Below are positions 27,993 through 37,422 of a DNA stretch of 64,000 nt, piece by piece. The position numbers were made by a program, and so were the translations under genes. This DNA comes from Deinococcus indicus (GTDB lineage: Bacteria > Deinococcota > Deinococci > Deinococcales > Deinococcaceae). A model generated the notes under the pieces. It had not been told where the DNA came from, did no database searches, and saw only the letters and a program-made list of their open reading frames with translations. The DNA is taken from assembly GCF_002198095.1 (NCBI RefSeq), contig NZ_NHMK01000009.1, positions 496,001-560,000 on the forward strand, read 5' to 3'. The first letter of the stretch is position 1; every line of letters starts with the position of its first letter.

Positions 27993-28751
27993 TTACACGA
28001 GATGCAGTTCCGGGATGGCGCGGCGCAGTTCCGGGGGTGGAGCGGGACCGCTGCGGTCGCTGACGAGGGTGCTGATGCGGTCGGTGGGCGCGATCAGCGC
28101 GCGGCTGATCCGGCCGAGTTTGCTGTGGTCGGCAACGACCACGATCTCGCGGGACTGCTGCACCATCACGCGCTTGATCTCGGCTTCCTCGTGGTTGGCG
28201 TTCGTCACGCCGTGCTCGGCGTGCACGCCGTTGCAGCCCAGGAACAGCCGGTCGGCGTGAATGTGGCGCAGCACGTCCAGCGCGTAGGGACTGACCAGCG
28301 AGTGCTGCAGCGGGCGCAGGGTGCCGCCGGTCACGATGACGCGCACGCCGGGCAGCCGCTCGAGTTCCAGCGCGATGTTCAGGCCGTTCGTGACGACCGT
28401 CACGCCCTGCAGGGTGGGGGACACGGCGCGGGCGACCTCGGTGGTGGTGCTGCCCACGTCGATGAACACGGTCTCGCCGTCGCGGATCAGGGCGGCGGCG
28501 GCCCGCCCGATGCGGCGCTTGGCGGCGCTGTGCTCCAGCCGGGTCTCTTCCAGGGGCGATTCGCGGCGCACGTCGGTGGGCAGGCGGACGCTGCCACGGG
28601 TGCGGCGGACCTGCCCGGCGTCCGCGAGGACTTTCAGGTCACTGCGGACCGTCACCTCGGAAACACCCAGAATTTTCGAAAGTTCCGTAACCGGCAACTC
28701 GCCATGTTGTTTCACGAGCGAGACAATCTCGCTTCTGCGCACGTCGATCAA
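27993..28751 (-). CDS. DeoR-family transcriptional regulator of the galactoside operon
   Basis: 252 aa from a TTG start at 28751, matching the usual length. The N-terminal winged helix RRSEIVSLVKQHGELPVTEL / LGVSEVTVRSDLKVL is at about residues 5-45. A sugar-phosphate-sensing DeoR domain follows, with GETVFIDVGSTTTEVA, TNGLNIA, TGGTLRP and FLGCNGVHAEHGVT. It is the first gene of the operon, so it probably represses its own operon and responds to a phosphorylated galactose derivative (inferred). Candidate operators lie at 28774-28791. Confidence 0.92.
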   Translation of the reverse strand: MIDVRRSEIVSLVKQHGELPVTELSKILGVSEVTVRSDLKVLADAGQVRRTRGSVRLPTDVRRESPLEETRLEHSAAKRRIGRAAAALIRDGETVFIDVGSTTTEVARAVSPTLQGVTVVTNGLNIALELERLPGVRVIVTGGTLRPLQHSLVSPYALDVLRHIHADRLFLGCNGVHAEHGVTNANHEEAEIKRVMVQQSREIVVVADHSKLGRISRALIAPTDRISTLVSDRSGPAPPPELRRAIPELHLV

Positions 28752-28773
28752 GGCAGCCCCCTGATGTACTGGA

Positions 28774-28791
28774 TTTCGATACTTTCGAAGT
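28774..28791. promoter_or_regulatory. Possible DeoR-regulator operator
   Basis: Two TTTCGA repeats nine bases apart (28774-28779, 28783-28788), the second within the near-palindrome ACTTTCGAAGT, lie 23 bases upstream of the regulator start in an unusually AT-rich stretch. A related TTTTCGAAAGT occurs inside the gene at about 28675-28685. The assignment is by position only. Confidence 0.35.
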
Positions 28792-28892
28792 TTACGGTTT
28801 CCTCATGCTCGCGTCAAGAGTCTGACCGGGCGTCGCACTCTGCGCATCCCGCTGCGCCCCCCGAACCCCGTTTTTTTCCAGGGACAGAACAA

Positions 28893-28918
28893 CCCCCCGG
28901 CTCCTGCGAACCGGGGGG
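28893..28918 (-). terminator. Terminator of the FKBP gene
   Basis: A perfect 8-bp stem, CCCCCCGG / CCGGGGGG, 22 bases after the FKBP stop. On the minus strand it is followed by TTGTTCTG. Confidence 0.7.
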
Positions 28919-28939
28919 CATGAAATGCGTATCAGGCGA

Positions 28940-29278
28940 TCAGCGGACGTCGACGAGTTCCACATCGAAGATCAGGGTCGCGCCGCCGGGAATCACGCCG
29001 GGCACGCCCGCCGCGCCGTAGCCCAGGCTGGCCGGAATGGTCAACTTGGCCTTGTCACCCACGTTCAGCTGCGCGATGCCCTGATCCCAGCCCTGAATCA
29101 CGTAGCCCACGCCCAGCGGAAACTCGATCGGCTCGCCACGGTCACGGCTGGAATCGAACTTCTGCCCGTTCTCCAGCATGCCGGTGTAGTGCACGCGCAC
29201 CATCTTGCCGGCCTGCGCCGGAGCGCCGTTGCCCTCAAAGTACTTCTCGACCTTCAATCCGTTGCCTTCAGCAGTCAT
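28940..29278 (-). CDS. FKBP-type peptidyl-prolyl cis-trans isomerase
   Basis: 112 aa. The start at 29278 lies seven bases after a TACCCT box. The whole chain is one FKBP domain: VRVHYTGMLENGQKFDSS, EFPLGVGYVIQGWDQGI, AKLTIPASLGYGAAGVPG and ATLIFDVELVDV contain the conserved active-site aromatics and Asp. There is no signal peptide or second domain, so it is a small cytoplasmic prolyl isomerase. Confidence 0.95.
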   Translation of the reverse strand: MTAEGNGLKVEKYFEGNGAPAQAGKMVRVHYTGMLENGQKFDSSRDRGEPIEFPLGVGYVIQGWDQGIAQLNVGDKAKLTIPASLGYGAAGVPGVIPGGATLIFDVELVDVR

Positions 29279-29427
29279 GCGCGACAGGGTAACGGTTCCA
29301 GTACCCTTCCCGCCACCCAAACTGAAGTGACCATGAAGACACTGACCCGGCGGCCCCCACGCCAGCCCTCCCGCCGGCCCTCCCACGACCCGGAAGACAG
29401 CGGGCCGGAATGCTAGCCTCTGGGTCC

Positions 29428-30033
29428 GTGACGCCTGCCCCCCCCACCTCCCCCCAGCCGCCCGCCGCCCACCGCACGGACAGCGCGTGGCGGCGCTGGG
29501 TCCTGGGCGGCCTGCTGCCGGCCTACCTGATCACCACCTTCGGCGCGACCCTGGCCCGCGTGGACGGCGACTCCATGAACGACACCCTGCGCACCGGCGA
29601 CGTCCTGGTGCTGCTGAAATACCCACGCTGGCTGCGCGCCTGGGGCTTGCCCGGCGCGTACCCGCGCCGGGGCGACCTGCTGATCTTCAAGGCGCCCCCC
29701 GACAGCGACTACGCCTTCAGCTCACGCCTGGGCCTGCGCTACCGCCCCTACAACGTCAAACGCATCCTGGGCCTGCCCGGCGACACGGTCGCCATCCGGG
29801 ACGGACAGGTCATCCTGAACGGCCGCCCCCTGGCCGAAAGCTACGCCAGTGAGGGCTTCGTGGCCGACCAGCCGGCCCAGACCGTCCCGCCCGGCAAGGT
29901 CTGGGTGATGGGCGACAACCGCCGCCTGGGCGCCAGTCTGGACAGCCGCGCCTACGGCCCCGTCGATCTGCGCGACGCCGCTGGCCCCGCCGACCTGCGC
30001 CTGTGGCCCCGCCCCGGCCTCGTGGCCCGCTGA
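29428..30033 (+). CDS. lepB: Signal peptidase I
   Basis: 201 aa from the GTG at 29428, eight bases after TAGCCT; an in-frame ATG at 29410 overlaps that box and is less likely. One membrane helix (about residues 24-42) is followed by the catalytic serine in VDGDSMNDTL, the substrate-binding RRGDLLIFKAP, the catalytic lysine in VKRILGLPGD and the GDNRRLGASLDSR box. It cleaves signal peptides of exported proteins such as those at 4925, 14759 and 26657. Confidence 0.95.
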   Translation: MTPAPPTSPQPPAAHRTDSAWRRWVLGGLLPAYLITTFGATLARVDGDSMNDTLRTGDVLVLLKYPRWLRAWGLPGAYPRRGDLLIFKAPPDSDYAFSSRLGLRYRPYNVKRILGLPGDTVAIRDGQVILNGRPLAESYASEGFVADQPAQTVPPGKVWVMGDNRRLGASLDSRAYGPVDLRDAAGPADLRLWPRPGLVAR

Positions 30034-30113
30034 CCGGCCCCTGACGCCCGACCCGGCATGACGTTCACACACGCCAACCGGGCCGCTCATGCACCGCTGA
30101 TACGGTGCCCCTC

Positions 30114-30626
30114 ATGAAGGTTCTCACCACTGCCCTCCTTGCCCTGACCCTCCCGGCCGTCGCCGCCGCGCAGACGCCCGTCACGCTCGTTCCCCTGAAC
30201 GCCCCAGAACTCCCCTTCAGCGTCAGCATGCCCAAAGGCTGGCTGGGCGTGAACTTCGAAGACGGCGCGCTCGGCGTGAGCGCCGTGTCCGCCAAGGCCC
30301 CCCCCGCCACCCTGATCCGCCTGCTGTACGCCGCGAAAACCGGCACCCCCGCCGCCGCCAGCGAATTCCAGAAATTCGAACAGGGTGTGAAAAGCACCGG
30401 CGCCAGCCTCAAGCAGACCGCCAGCCGCACCGTCGGCTACGGCGGCGTGCAGGGCGTCGAACGCACCTACGCCCTCACGCACGCCAAAGGCAAACTGAGC
30501 ATGCGCGTCTGGTACGGCATCGGCGCCAGAAACCTGTACTCCTTCCAGCTGACCGACACCCCCCAACGCTTCACGGCCGCCAGCGCCACCTTCAGCAGAG
30601 TCCTGGCGACCGTCAAATTCCGCTGA
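30114..30626 (+). CDS. Exported protein of unknown function
   Basis: 170 aa. The ATG at 30114 lies exactly seven bases after TACGGT (30101-30106), again leaderless. The signal peptide MKVLTTALLALTLPAVAAAQ is followed by a 150-residue mixed alpha/beta domain with PFSVSMPKGWLGVNFEDG and LYSFQLTDTPQRF segments. This resembles the PsbP/DUF1795-like fold that many small lipoproteins and secreted proteins share, but that is only a structural impression. Confidence 0.75.
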   Translation: MKVLTTALLALTLPAVAAAQTPVTLVPLNAPELPFSVSMPKGWLGVNFEDGALGVSAVSAKAPPATLIRLLYAAKTGTPAAASEFQKFEQGVKSTGASLKQTASRTVGYGGVQGVERTYALTHAKGKLSMRVWYGIGARNLYSFQLTDTPQRFTAASATFSRVLATVKFR

Positions 30627-30642
30627 GCTGAAGGCCCACAGA

Positions 30643-30688
30643 CAGACCCGGAGTGAATGGTGTCGGCAGCCCGTTCACTCCGGGTCTG
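30643..30688 (+). terminator. Long hairpin after the exported-protein gene
   Basis: A perfect 15-bp inverted repeat, CAGACCCGGAGTGAA (30643-30657) / TTCACTCCGGGTCTG (30674-30688). The loop contains GGCAGCCCG, and the inner part resembles the hairpin end of MITE-A, so it may be a terminator or a remnant of a related element. Confidence 0.55.
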
Positions 30689-30693
30689 CCTCA

Positions 30694-30818
30694 TCCGGAC
30701 TGCCGTCTGTTTCGCCAACAATCCGGAACCCGTTTTTCTCCCACTCTGCGGAGCAGCTCTACGAGTCGCATCCGCTCGGACCCAACGGGCTGTACAGCCC
30801 GTTCAATCGGAGTCCGTA
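30694..30818 (+). mobile_element. MITE-A copy H (125 bp, internal deletion)
   Basis: Flanked by TCA at 30691-30693 and 30819-30821. The right TCA is the stop of the gene 30819-32717. It has the same deletion between TCCGG repeats as copy C. The terminal hairpin is AACGGGCTGTACAGCCCGTT. Confidence 0.82.
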
Positions 30819-32717
30819 TCAGACGAGCAGTTCGTACGCCGCGTCGCGGGTGCCGCTGCCCAGTTTGCGCAGCAGGCCGTCCTGCACCAGGCGGCGCAGC
30901 GTGCGCCACGCCTGCTGGGTGGTCAGGCCGCAGGCCTCGCGCAGGTCCACGTTCCGCACGCGGCCCCGCTCGCGGGCCAGGGCCAGCGCGATGGCGCGCA
31001 CCTCGGCGGCGCTGGGGCCAGACTCGTCACGCGGAACGCGGGCCGCGCGTTTCGGGCGCCCGGCAGCCTCCGGGGGTGGGGGAGACGTGACCGGCGCCGG
31101 CCGGGCACCGCCGACGGTGCCTGCCGGTTCCTGCTGCGCCAATCCCTGCTGCGCCAATCCCTGCTGCGCCAATCCCTGAGGCGCCGACCCCGGATGGGCC
31201 GATCCCTGAAGGGCCGGTGGCGGGGTGGTCGGCGCCACCGCCTGCACGGGCACAACCGCCTCCGGCAGCGGCTGGGCGGCCGGCACGACCCGTTCGCGGC
31301 CCAGGGCGCGGCGCACCTCGTCGCTCAGGACATACGCGATGCCGCGTCCCACGCCCGCCTTCACGATCAGGCCGTGATCCTCCATGCCCCGCAGCAGCCG
31401 GGGCGTGCGGTCCTCAGGCAGTTGCAGCGCGCGGGCCAGGACGGCGCGGGTCGCCTCGCCCTCGCGGGCCAGCAGGCTCAGGACGATCAGCACGTCCAGC
31501 GACAGCGTCTGCATGTCCTCCTGCTTGCGCGCCACGAAGCGCACGAATTCCGCGTCGAAGCCCGGCGAGTGCAGCGCCAGCGTCACGGAATCCGGGTACG
31601 TCGTGAATTCCGGCGGTTCCTTGCCGTGCCGCAGCATCAGGGAGTACATCTTGTCCACGCCCACCCCGGCCCGCTCGACCAGTCCCAGGCGGGCCAGGAC
31701 CTCGGCCAGCAGCGGGTTGCGGCGCTTGGGCTGGTGGCGCAGGATGTTGCCCGGCGTGATCCCGCCCGGCAGTCCGCCGGGGTTCATGATCTCCAGCCGG
31801 TCCGGGAAGTGATGCACATGCACCGCGTCCCGCAGGCGGTAATCGCGGTGCGTCAGGGCGTTCAGCAGCGCCTCGCGGTACACCGCCTCGTCCTGATCCC
31901 ACACCTCGATGCGGAACAGGCCCACCTGCACCGGCGTGAACCGGTTCCTGGCCTGAATCAGTTCCGCCAGCCGGGTCAGCAGCGCCGGGATGGGCCGCAG
32001 CAGGTCCTCGCGGAACTGGAATTCCACGTCCGGCGTGTGGTGATGGTAGAAGCACACCTCGGCCTGCGGGACGTGCGCCCGCAGCGCCGCCGGGGTGCCG
32101 GCCAGCAGGATCGCGGCCAGGGTGGGCCGCAGCGCCCCGCCGCTCGGAACGAGCAGGCCCAGCTCCTGAAGGAAATCCAGGTCCGGCAGGTTCGACGCGT
32201 TCGCCCGGCGCCCCAGCCCACGCAACCGCGCGACCTCGGCCGGGTCCAGGTCCGCCAGGGACGCGTCCGGCGGGACGACCGCCGTGAAGTCCTGGTCCGC
32301 CACCGGTTCCGCCTCGCCGGGCGTGACCGGCACGAGGTGCGCGCCGTCCCAGGCGATCACCGACCCGTCCGGCGCGGCCAGCACGTACGGCGCCTGCGGC
32401 ACGAATACCGCCAGCACCCGCGCCCCGCCCGGCAGCCGGTGGTGCTGCACGTTCACCGTCAGGCGACCGCCGGACAACTCGAAGATCGCGTGCGTGACCA
32501 TCAGCGGGTGCAGTTCTCCCGCGTCGCGCACCGTGCCGGGCGGCAGGTCCAGCACGTCCACGCCCACCAGCACCGTCCCGCCGCGCGCGTTCGCCAGCCC
32601 CACGGCGTAGCGGGCCAGTTCCTCGGGAGAGACGTTCAGCGGCAGGTGAATGCACGTCGGCCCGGCCGGAGGCAGCACCCCCAGCGGCGAAATGGCGTCA
32701 GCAGCGTCCAGCGTCAC
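30819..32717 (-). CDS. AlbA_2/ATPase-C_4 domain protein with C-terminal winged helices (Schlafen-like regulator)
   Basis: 632 aa from a GTG start eight bases after TATAGT. Residues about 20-130 resemble the AlbA_2/Schlafen domain ([22 protein letters not shown]). The following [19 protein letters not shown] and [19 protein letters not shown] segments are the HATPase_C_4 motif of this family. Winged helices follow (about 395-460 and 570-630, [19 protein letters not shown]), separated by a Pro/Gln-rich linker containing three GLAQQ repeats. Relatives are transcription regulators or helicase-like proteins; the specific role is unknown. The stop is the MITE-A copy H target. Confidence 0.85.
   Translation of the reverse strand: MTLDAADAISPLGVLPPAGPTCIHLPLNVSPEELARYAVGLANARGGTVLVGVDVLDLPPGTVRDAGELHPLMVTHAIFELSGGRLTVNVQHHRLPGGARVLAVFVPQAPYVLAAPDGSVIAWDGAHLVPVTPGEAEPVADQDFTAVVPPDASLADLDPAEVARLRGLGRRANASNLPDLDFLQELGLLVPSGGALRPTLAAILLAGTPAALRAHVPQAEVCFYHHHTPDVEFQFREDLLRPIPALLTRLAELIQARNRFTPVQVGLFRIEVWDQDEAVYREALLNALTHRDYRLRDAVHVHHFPDRLEIMNPGGLPGGITPGNILRHQPKRRNPLLAEVLARLGLVERAGVGVDKMYSLMLRHGKEPPEFTTYPDSVTLALHSPGFDAEFVRFVARKQEDMQTLSLDVLIVLSLLAREGEATRAVLARALQLPEDRTPRLLRGMEDHGLIVKAGVGRGIAYVLSDEVRRALGRERVVPAAQPLPEAVVPVQAVAPTTPPPALQGSAHPGSAPQGLAQQGLAQQGLAQQEPAGTVGGARPAPVTSPPPPEAAGRPKRAARVPRDESGPSAAEVRAIALALARERGRVRNVDLREACGLTTQQAWRTLRRLVQDGLLRKLGSGTRDAAYELLV
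31131..31175 (-). repeat. Three tandem 15-bp units inside the AlbA-family gene
   Basis: The unit CTGCTGCGCCAATCC is repeated three times without change, and a fourth, imperfect unit follows to 31190. It encodes the GLAQQ pentapeptides of the linker; copy-number change would keep the frame. Confidence 0.85.
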
Positions 32718-32726
32718 AATCGGCCA

Positions 32727-33224
32727 CTATACATCGCCCGGCCCGGCCGGGGTTCCCGCGACCGCACCTTTCCCGGCCGGGCGCAGCCACCAGCGTTCCG
32801 CGCGCACGCCCCCCACCCCGGACGCCGGCAGCCACACCAGGGCCGCCCGCGCGCCACTGCCCCACAGGACCGCTGCCTGCCCGAACGCCCCGCCCAGCGC
32901 CGCCACGTCCCGCAGCGAGATCCCGGTCAGGATCAGGGTCGGTTCCTGCCAGTCGCCGTCACCGTTCACGCCGTCCAGGGAGGACCAGCGCGCCGCCGCG
33001 ACCCGCAGCCGCGCCTGCGCCGCCCGGTTCGCCGCGCGGTCCTGCGCCTGCCCGGCCGGATTCCACGCGGTCACGACCCCCCAGCGGGCCGCGGCCCAGG
33101 CGGGTCTGAAGCCGGGCAGCCGCTCCGCGCCCAGCGTCACGCGCTGCGCCGCCACGCCGTAGTGGGACGCCAGGAACGCCGCGCGCAGCCCTTCCGCGGG
33201 CCGACCGGCACCGGTCGGGTTCAG
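32727..33224 (-). CDS. DUF3293 domain protein
   Basis: 165 aa. The body fits DUF3293: LRAAFLASHYG, then GVVTAWNPAGQAQDRAANRAAQ (the TA-x-NP signature), then QEPTLILTG and GGAFGQAAVLW. No ATG, GTG or TTG start fits the frame at its beginning. The CTG at 33224 overlaps the previous stop as CTGA, the same four-base coupling used by other genes in this cluster, so a CTG start is proposed. Its TAG stop falls within the TATAGT promoter box of the next gene. Function unknown. Confidence 0.7.
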   Translation of the reverse strand: MNPTGAGRPAEGLRAAFLASHYGVAAQRVTLGAERLPGFRPAWAAARWGVVTAWNPAGQAQDRAANRAAQARLRVAAARWSSLDGVNGDGDWQEPTLILTGISLRDVAALGGAFGQAAVLWGSGARAALVWLPASGVGGVRAERWWLRPAGKGAVAGTPAGPGDV

Positions 33225-33592
33225 TGGGTGACGGTGGCGCTCAGGTTCACGATCTGCGCGTTGCGGTAACGCAGCACCAGACTGACCTTCTGCCCGGCCC
33301 GGAACGTGCCGCCCAGCACCACGCGGTACCCGGTCGAGGCGTTCAGGGTCAGCGTTCCGGGCACCGGCACCGCCGGCACGACCTGACAGCTCGGGGCGCA
33401 GCGCATCAGCCGGGCGCGGCCCACGCTGCTCCAGACGCCCGTCAGCTCGTCGGATTTCGGGACGATCAGCGTCCCGGTCAGCAGCGCCCCTCCCTGGGTG
33501 GGCTTGAGGATCAGGGTCCGCGAGGTCGCGGCCTGCGCCGGTCCGGTCAGCAGCAGGGCGGCCGCCCCGCACAGCAGTGGCCATCGTTTCAC
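33221..33592 (-). CDS. Small exported protein of unknown function
   Basis: 123 aa from a GTG that overlaps the truD stop as GTGA. The signal peptide [20 protein letters not shown] is followed by a beta-rich domain with two cysteines (MRCAPSCQ) that could form a disulfide. No family recognised. It is translated as part of the truD, exported protein, DUF3293 cluster. Confidence 0.75.
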   Translation of the reverse strand: MKRWPLLCGAAALLLTGPAQAATSRTLILKPTQGGALLTGTLIVPKSDELTGVWSSVGRARLMRCAPSCQVVPAVPVPGTLTLNASTGYRVVLGGTFRAGQKVSLVLRYRNAQIVNLSATVTH

Positions 33593-34668
33593 TCGGTGTC
33601 CTCCAGTGCGCCGTCCTCGCCGGACCCGTCGTCCGGGGTGTCCGGCGCGTCCACGTCGGTCTTCATGATCTCGCGCAGCACGCTGGTCGCGAAACTGCCG
33701 CGCGGCAGCGTGAAGGCGGCCGTGAACCCGTCGTCCTGCGGGGTCACGCTCACGTCCTCCGGGAACACCCGCGTCAGGCGGCGGTCGCCCTTGCGCGACG
33801 AGAACATCCCGGCCGACAGGCCCAGCGCCGCCAGCGCCTCCTGCTCCAGCTCCCCGGCGTCCAGTGTCAGGGGTTTGACCTTCTTGCCGAACAGCGTGCC
33901 GGTCGCGCTGACCTCGCCCCGCAGCGCGCGCGGCGTCTCCTGCGCGGCGTCCTCCACCTGAAACACGCCGCCCGTGTCGTGCTTCTTGGCCATGTCCCCG
34001 GCCAGCAGTCCGTCGAACACGCCGCGTTCCAGGCGCAGGTTCACGAAGCCGTTGAACACCACGCTCTGGAGCGCCGTCGTCAGGAACCGCCGCACGCGCG
34101 GATCGCGCACCCGCGACTCGCCCCGCACGACCCGCAGGCCCTCCTCGGCGTTCAGGCCGCCCAGTCCGAACCGCTGCGGTCCGAAGTAGTTCGGCACGCC
34201 CCGCGCCGCCAGCAGTTCCAGGGTGTGCCGCGCGGCGTCCGCCTGACCGGCCGCGCCGCGCACCCGCACCACGAACCGGTTGGCGCGCAGGTGCCCCATG
34301 CCCAGCTTGTTCGTGTGCCGGGTCACCTGCAACACCCGCACGCCGTCGAGCGCGAAGGCCGGCAGGCGACCCTCGACCTTGCCCGGCAGGCTGATCCACT
34401 GCGTGGTCACGGCGTGCCGGTCCTTCAGGCCAGCCACGCCGATGTCCCGGTCGCGCACGCCGATCTGCCCGCCCAGTTCCCTCAGGACGTGCGCGGTCGT
34501 GTGACCGGTCTTCTCGAACTGCACGAACAGGTGCTCGCCCTCACCGGACGGCAGGTACAGAGGCACTTCCTCCACACGGAAATCGCCGGGTTCCTGGCGG
34601 AGCACTCCGCCGGTTCCCGGCCCTTCTGTCAGGGCGCGCAGCGCCGACCAGTCAAACACCAGACTCAC
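33589..34668 (-). CDS. truD: tRNA pseudouridine(13) synthase TruD
   Basis: 359 aa from the GTG at 34668; an in-frame ATG at 34683 overlaps a TATGGT box and is an alternative. The N-terminal [12 protein letters not shown] motif, the catalytic Asp in [13 protein letters not shown], the [16 protein letters not shown] motif and the [10 protein letters not shown] motif are all present. It converts U13 of tRNA-Glu to pseudouridine. It heads a cluster of three genes linked by four-base stop-start overlaps. Confidence 0.94.
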   Translation of the reverse strand: MSLVFDWSALRALTEGPGTGGVLRQEPGDFRVEEVPLYLPSGEGEHLFVQFEKTGHTTAHVLRELGGQIGVRDRDIGVAGLKDRHAVTTQWISLPGKVEGRLPAFALDGVRVLQVTRHTNKLGMGHLRANRFVVRVRGAAGQADAARHTLELLAARGVPNYFGPQRFGLGGLNAEEGLRVVRGESRVRDPRVRRFLTTALQSVVFNGFVNLRLERGVFDGLLAGDMAKKHDTGGVFQVEDAAQETPRALRGEVSATGTLFGKKVKPLTLDAGELEQEALAALGLSAGMFSSRKGDRRLTRVFPEDVSVTPQDDGFTAAFTLPRGSFATSVLREIMKTDVDAPDTPDDGSGEDGALEDTE

Positions 34669-34792
34669 GATGAAGCCCACCATACCCCGAGTTTTCCGTG
34701 CCGGAGTGAAAAAACCCGCAAAAGCGTGAACGGCCCTTCATGAGCCGGGCGGCCCACCGACCCGGCCGGCGGCCGCCCCGCACCCGCCCGGA

Positions 34793-35560
34793 TCAGTTCA
34801 GGACGCGGCTCTCGGCGCGGGCCGGGGGAGTCCAGTCCGCGCGGAACAGGTGGGCCTCGTCGGCCCGCAGCGGCGCGTACCAGACCCGCACCCCGCTGTC
34901 CTGCGCCGTGACCGGCAGCAGCGCCTCCTGCCCGGACCGCAGTTCCAGCAGCGGCGTGCCGCCCGGCCCGCGCACCCGGTACCACGCGTTCAGGCCCGCC
35001 GGGGACCACCCGGCCAGCCGCAACGCCCGGCCCGACACGTTCTTCAGGTACGCGCCCTGCTCGGTCACCGTGACGCTCAGGTCCGGCCACTCGGGCGTGA
35101 CCGTGCGGTTCCAGCGCACCTGGAAGCCCAGCGGCGCGCGCCGGTGCAGCGGCGGGGTCAGCAGCGCCCCCAGCAGCCCCGCCGCGCCCGCCAGCAGCAG
35201 CGAGGCGGCCAGCGGCAGCAGCGCCCCCTGCCCGGCGACCGGGGCCGGGGGCAGCGCCGTCAGCAGCCCGGCGCCCAGCACCACGCCCACCAGCGGCCAC
35301 CCGGCCTGCGCCCAGCGGCCCGGCAGCTCTGCCGGGGCCGGCACGAACGCGGCGGGCGCGAACTCCGAGAGCAGCAGCAGCGCCGCGCCCACCCCGAACA
35401 GCGCCGGCAGGTCCAGCAGCGGCGCCAGCAGCAGCAGCGCCAGCCCCGGCACCCCCCACCACGCCTGCGCGGGCCGCAACGACAGCCGCGCCGCGCGCCC
35501 CACCCGCGCCAGCCAGTACACGGCGATCAGCGCCAGCGCCAGCAGCAGCGGCCCGCTCAC
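34793..35560 (-). CDS. Integral membrane protein of unknown function
   Basis: 255 aa from a GTG at 35560 with a G-rich stretch upstream; the open frame continues into MITE-A copy I, but that part is not coding. About five hydrophobic helices fill residues 1-130 (GPLLLALALIAVYWLARVG, GVPGLALLLLAPLL and others). A soluble C-terminal beta-rich domain of about 110 residues follows (VRWNRTVTPEWPDLSVTV). No family recognised. Confidence 0.7.
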   Translation of the reverse strand: MSGPLLLALALIAVYWLARVGRAARLSLRPAQAWWGVPGLALLLLAPLLDLPALFGVGAALLLLSEFAPAAFVPAPAELPGRWAQAGWPLVGVVLGAGLLTALPPAPVAGQGALLPLAASLLLAGAAGLLGALLTPPLHRRAPLGFQVRWNRTVTPEWPDLSVTVTEQGAYLKNVSGRALRLAGWSPAGLNAWYRVRGPGGTPLLELRSGQEALLPVTAQDSGVRVWYAPLRADEAHLFRADWTPPARAESRVLN

Positions 35561-35579
35561 AGGCCCCCCGTCCGGCTCA

Positions 35580-35713
35580 TACGGACTCCGATTGAATGGG
35601 CTGCACAGCCCGTTCAATCCGAGCGGATGTGAGAAGGAGAGAAACGGGTTCCGGACGTGGAGCCGGCAATGCGGTGAAGTTCCGGATTGTTGGCGAAACA
35701 CACGGAATCCGTA
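35580..35713 (-). mobile_element. MITE-A copy I (134 bp)
   Basis: Perfect TCA duplication at 35577-35579 and 35714-35716. This is one of two copies not on a stop codon: it lies between the start of the membrane-protein gene and the stop of moaB. The terminal hairpin has a 12-bp stem, ATTGAATGGGCT / AGCCCGTTCAAT. About 22 bp in the middle is missing, as in copy D. Confidence 0.85.
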
Positions 35714-35760
35714 TCAGGTGCGCCACGGACGCCCACCCTGCCCGGTCACGGCCGGTCGGA

Positions 35761-36456
35761 TCACTGCGGCCCCTTGCGGTGACGGCCCAGGCCCGCCGCG
35801 ACCCCACCACCCGCGCCGGGCTGCGGGACCGGCAGCGGCGCCGGCGCGTCCGGAGCGACCGGCGCGGGCGGGGCGCTCAGGACGCCCGGCTGCCCGTGCC
35901 GCGTGACCTCGAAGGCCAGATGTCCGATCTCGTCGCGCAGGATGCCCTCCCAGGCGGTCTTGACGGCGTTCAGGCTGCCGGGCATGGCGAACACCACCGC
36001 GCCGCGCACCAGTCCCCCCACCGCGCGCGACAGCATGGCCGCCCCGCCCACCTGCTGGTACGACAGCATCCGGAACAGCTCCCCGAACCCCGGAATGGGC
36101 TTGGTGATCAGGGACTCCACGACCGGCACCGTCACGTCCCGCCCCGTGATGCCGGTCCCGCCGCTCGACAGCACCACCGTCGCCTCGCGCGCGAACGCCA
36201 CGAGCGCCGAACGGATCTCGACCGCGTCGTCCCGCACCACCCGGTACGCGACCACCTCGTGCCCCCCTGCGCGCAGTTCGCCCAGCAGGTACTGCCCGCT
36301 CGTGTCGGTGTCCGGGGTGCGCGTGTCGCTGACCGTGAGGACCGCCACCCGCACCGACTGCGCGCCCGCCGCGCGGTGCGCGTCACTGGACGCCGCCCCG
36401 CCCGGCGTCGGCGAGGGCTCGGAGGCAGGGGGCGCAGCTTTACTCAGGTCGGTCAT
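35761..36456 (-). CDS. moaB: Molybdenum cofactor biosynthesis protein MoaB/Mog family
   Basis: 231 aa. The start at 36456 lies six bases after TATCGT. The MoCF-binding core spans about residues 33-185: [55 protein letters not shown]. The first 30 and last 45 residues are Ala/Pro-rich extensions that the family normally lacks. It is expected to adenylylate or bind molybdopterin. No other moa genes are nearby. Confidence 0.92.
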   Translation of the reverse strand: MTDLSKAAPPASEPSPTPGGAASSDAHRAAGAQSVRVAVLTVSDTRTPDTDTSGQYLLGELRAGGHEVVAYRVVRDDAVEIRSALVAFAREATVVLSSGGTGITGRDVTVPVVESLITKPIPGFGELFRMLSYQQVGGAAMLSRAVGGLVRGAVVFAMPGSLNAVKTAWEGILRDEIGHLAFEVTRHGQPGVLSAPPAPVAPDAPAPLPVPQPGAGGGVAAGLGRHRKGPQ

Positions 36457-36552
36457 GCCGTCACGATACCCCGCTCCCGGCGCGTGAATGAGGGCAGATT
36501 CACGCATCCACCCGGTCGGGGGCGGGCGTGACCCCACGCCACCGGCAGGCGT

Positions 36553-37422
36553 TCAGCGCCCGGCGTTCAGGACGCTGCGGGCGCTGTCCGGCAGCACCGA
36601 GCGGTCGGAGGGCCGCAGCTGCGCCCGCGTGCGCCCCAGCGTGAGCGCCATGAACACGTCCGCCTGCTGCGCCAGGAACTCGCGGTAGCCGTCCTCGTGA
36701 CCGCTGCGCACGCACTCCAGGGCCAGCAGGTCCAGCTGCCCCTCCAGTTGCCGCAGCGCCAGGAAACGCGCCGCGCCCGCCCCGCTGTCCCCCAGCGTCG
36801 CGCCCAGGTCCGGCAGTCTCTCCGGCCAGCGTTGCAGCAGCCGGGCGGCGCGGCGCACGTTCGGGTCCTCCAGCGTCAGGGCGCAGGCCCGGCACGGCTG
36901 CTCGCGGCTGGCCTCGCCGCACACCGGGCAGGGCCGCCAGCCCTGTTCCTCGCGCCAGCGCCGCGCCCGCGTGACCGCCTCGGCCGCCCGCAGCGCCGCG
37001 CCGCGCAGGTCCGGGCTGCGTTCGCTCTGCACGCCCTCGACCAGCTGCCGCGCCCGCGCGCGGTCCGGGGCGGGCAGCGGCGCGGGCGGGGGCGCCGTGA
37101 CCGGCTCGCGCACCGACCCCACGCTGAAGCGGATCTCGCTGACCGGCTGGTCGGGCATCAGGGCGTTCAGGGCCTTCAGGAAGTGGTGACGCTGCATGCT
37201 CAGGTGGTGCGCGGTGGCGCTGTCGCGGACCTCCACGAACAGCGTCCCGCCCTGCTGCGTGCGCGGCCGGGTCAGGCGCGCGATCTCCGGCCCGACCGCC
37301 TGCGGCCACAGCAGGATGGACCGCGCCCGCTCGATCCCCCGCGCGATGCGGGCCGTGCCCAGCGTGGCGCCCATCAGTTCCCCCAGGGCGCGCGGGCCGC
37401 CCAGGCGTCGGCCGCGCGTCAA
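36553..37422 (-). CDS. DUF721 (DciA-like) protein downstream of recF
   Basis: 289 aa from a TTG that overlaps the recF stop as TTGA. The N-terminal DUF721 domain is at about residues 10-110 (ERARSILLWPQAVGPEIARL, LFVEVRDSATAHHLSMQRHHFL). A four-cysteine zinc-ribbon-like motif PCPVCGEASREQPCRACAL lies at about 165-183, followed by a helical C-terminus. DUF721 includes DciA, the replicative helicase operator or loader of bacteria lacking DnaC/DnaI (established for DciA). The recF link supports a replication role. Confidence 0.85.
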   Translation of the reverse strand: MTRGRRLGGPRALGELMGATLGTARIARGIERARSILLWPQAVGPEIARLTRPRTQQGGTLFVEVRDSATAHHLSMQRHHFLKALNALMPDQPVSEIRFSVGSVREPVTAPPPAPLPAPDRARARQLVEGVQSERSPDLRGAALRAAEAVTRARRWREEQGWRPCPVCGEASREQPCRACALTLEDPNVRRAARLLQRWPERLPDLGATLGDSGAGAARFLALRQLEGQLDLLALECVRSGHEDGYREFLAQQADVFMALTLGRTRAQLRPSDRSVLPDSARSVLNAGR

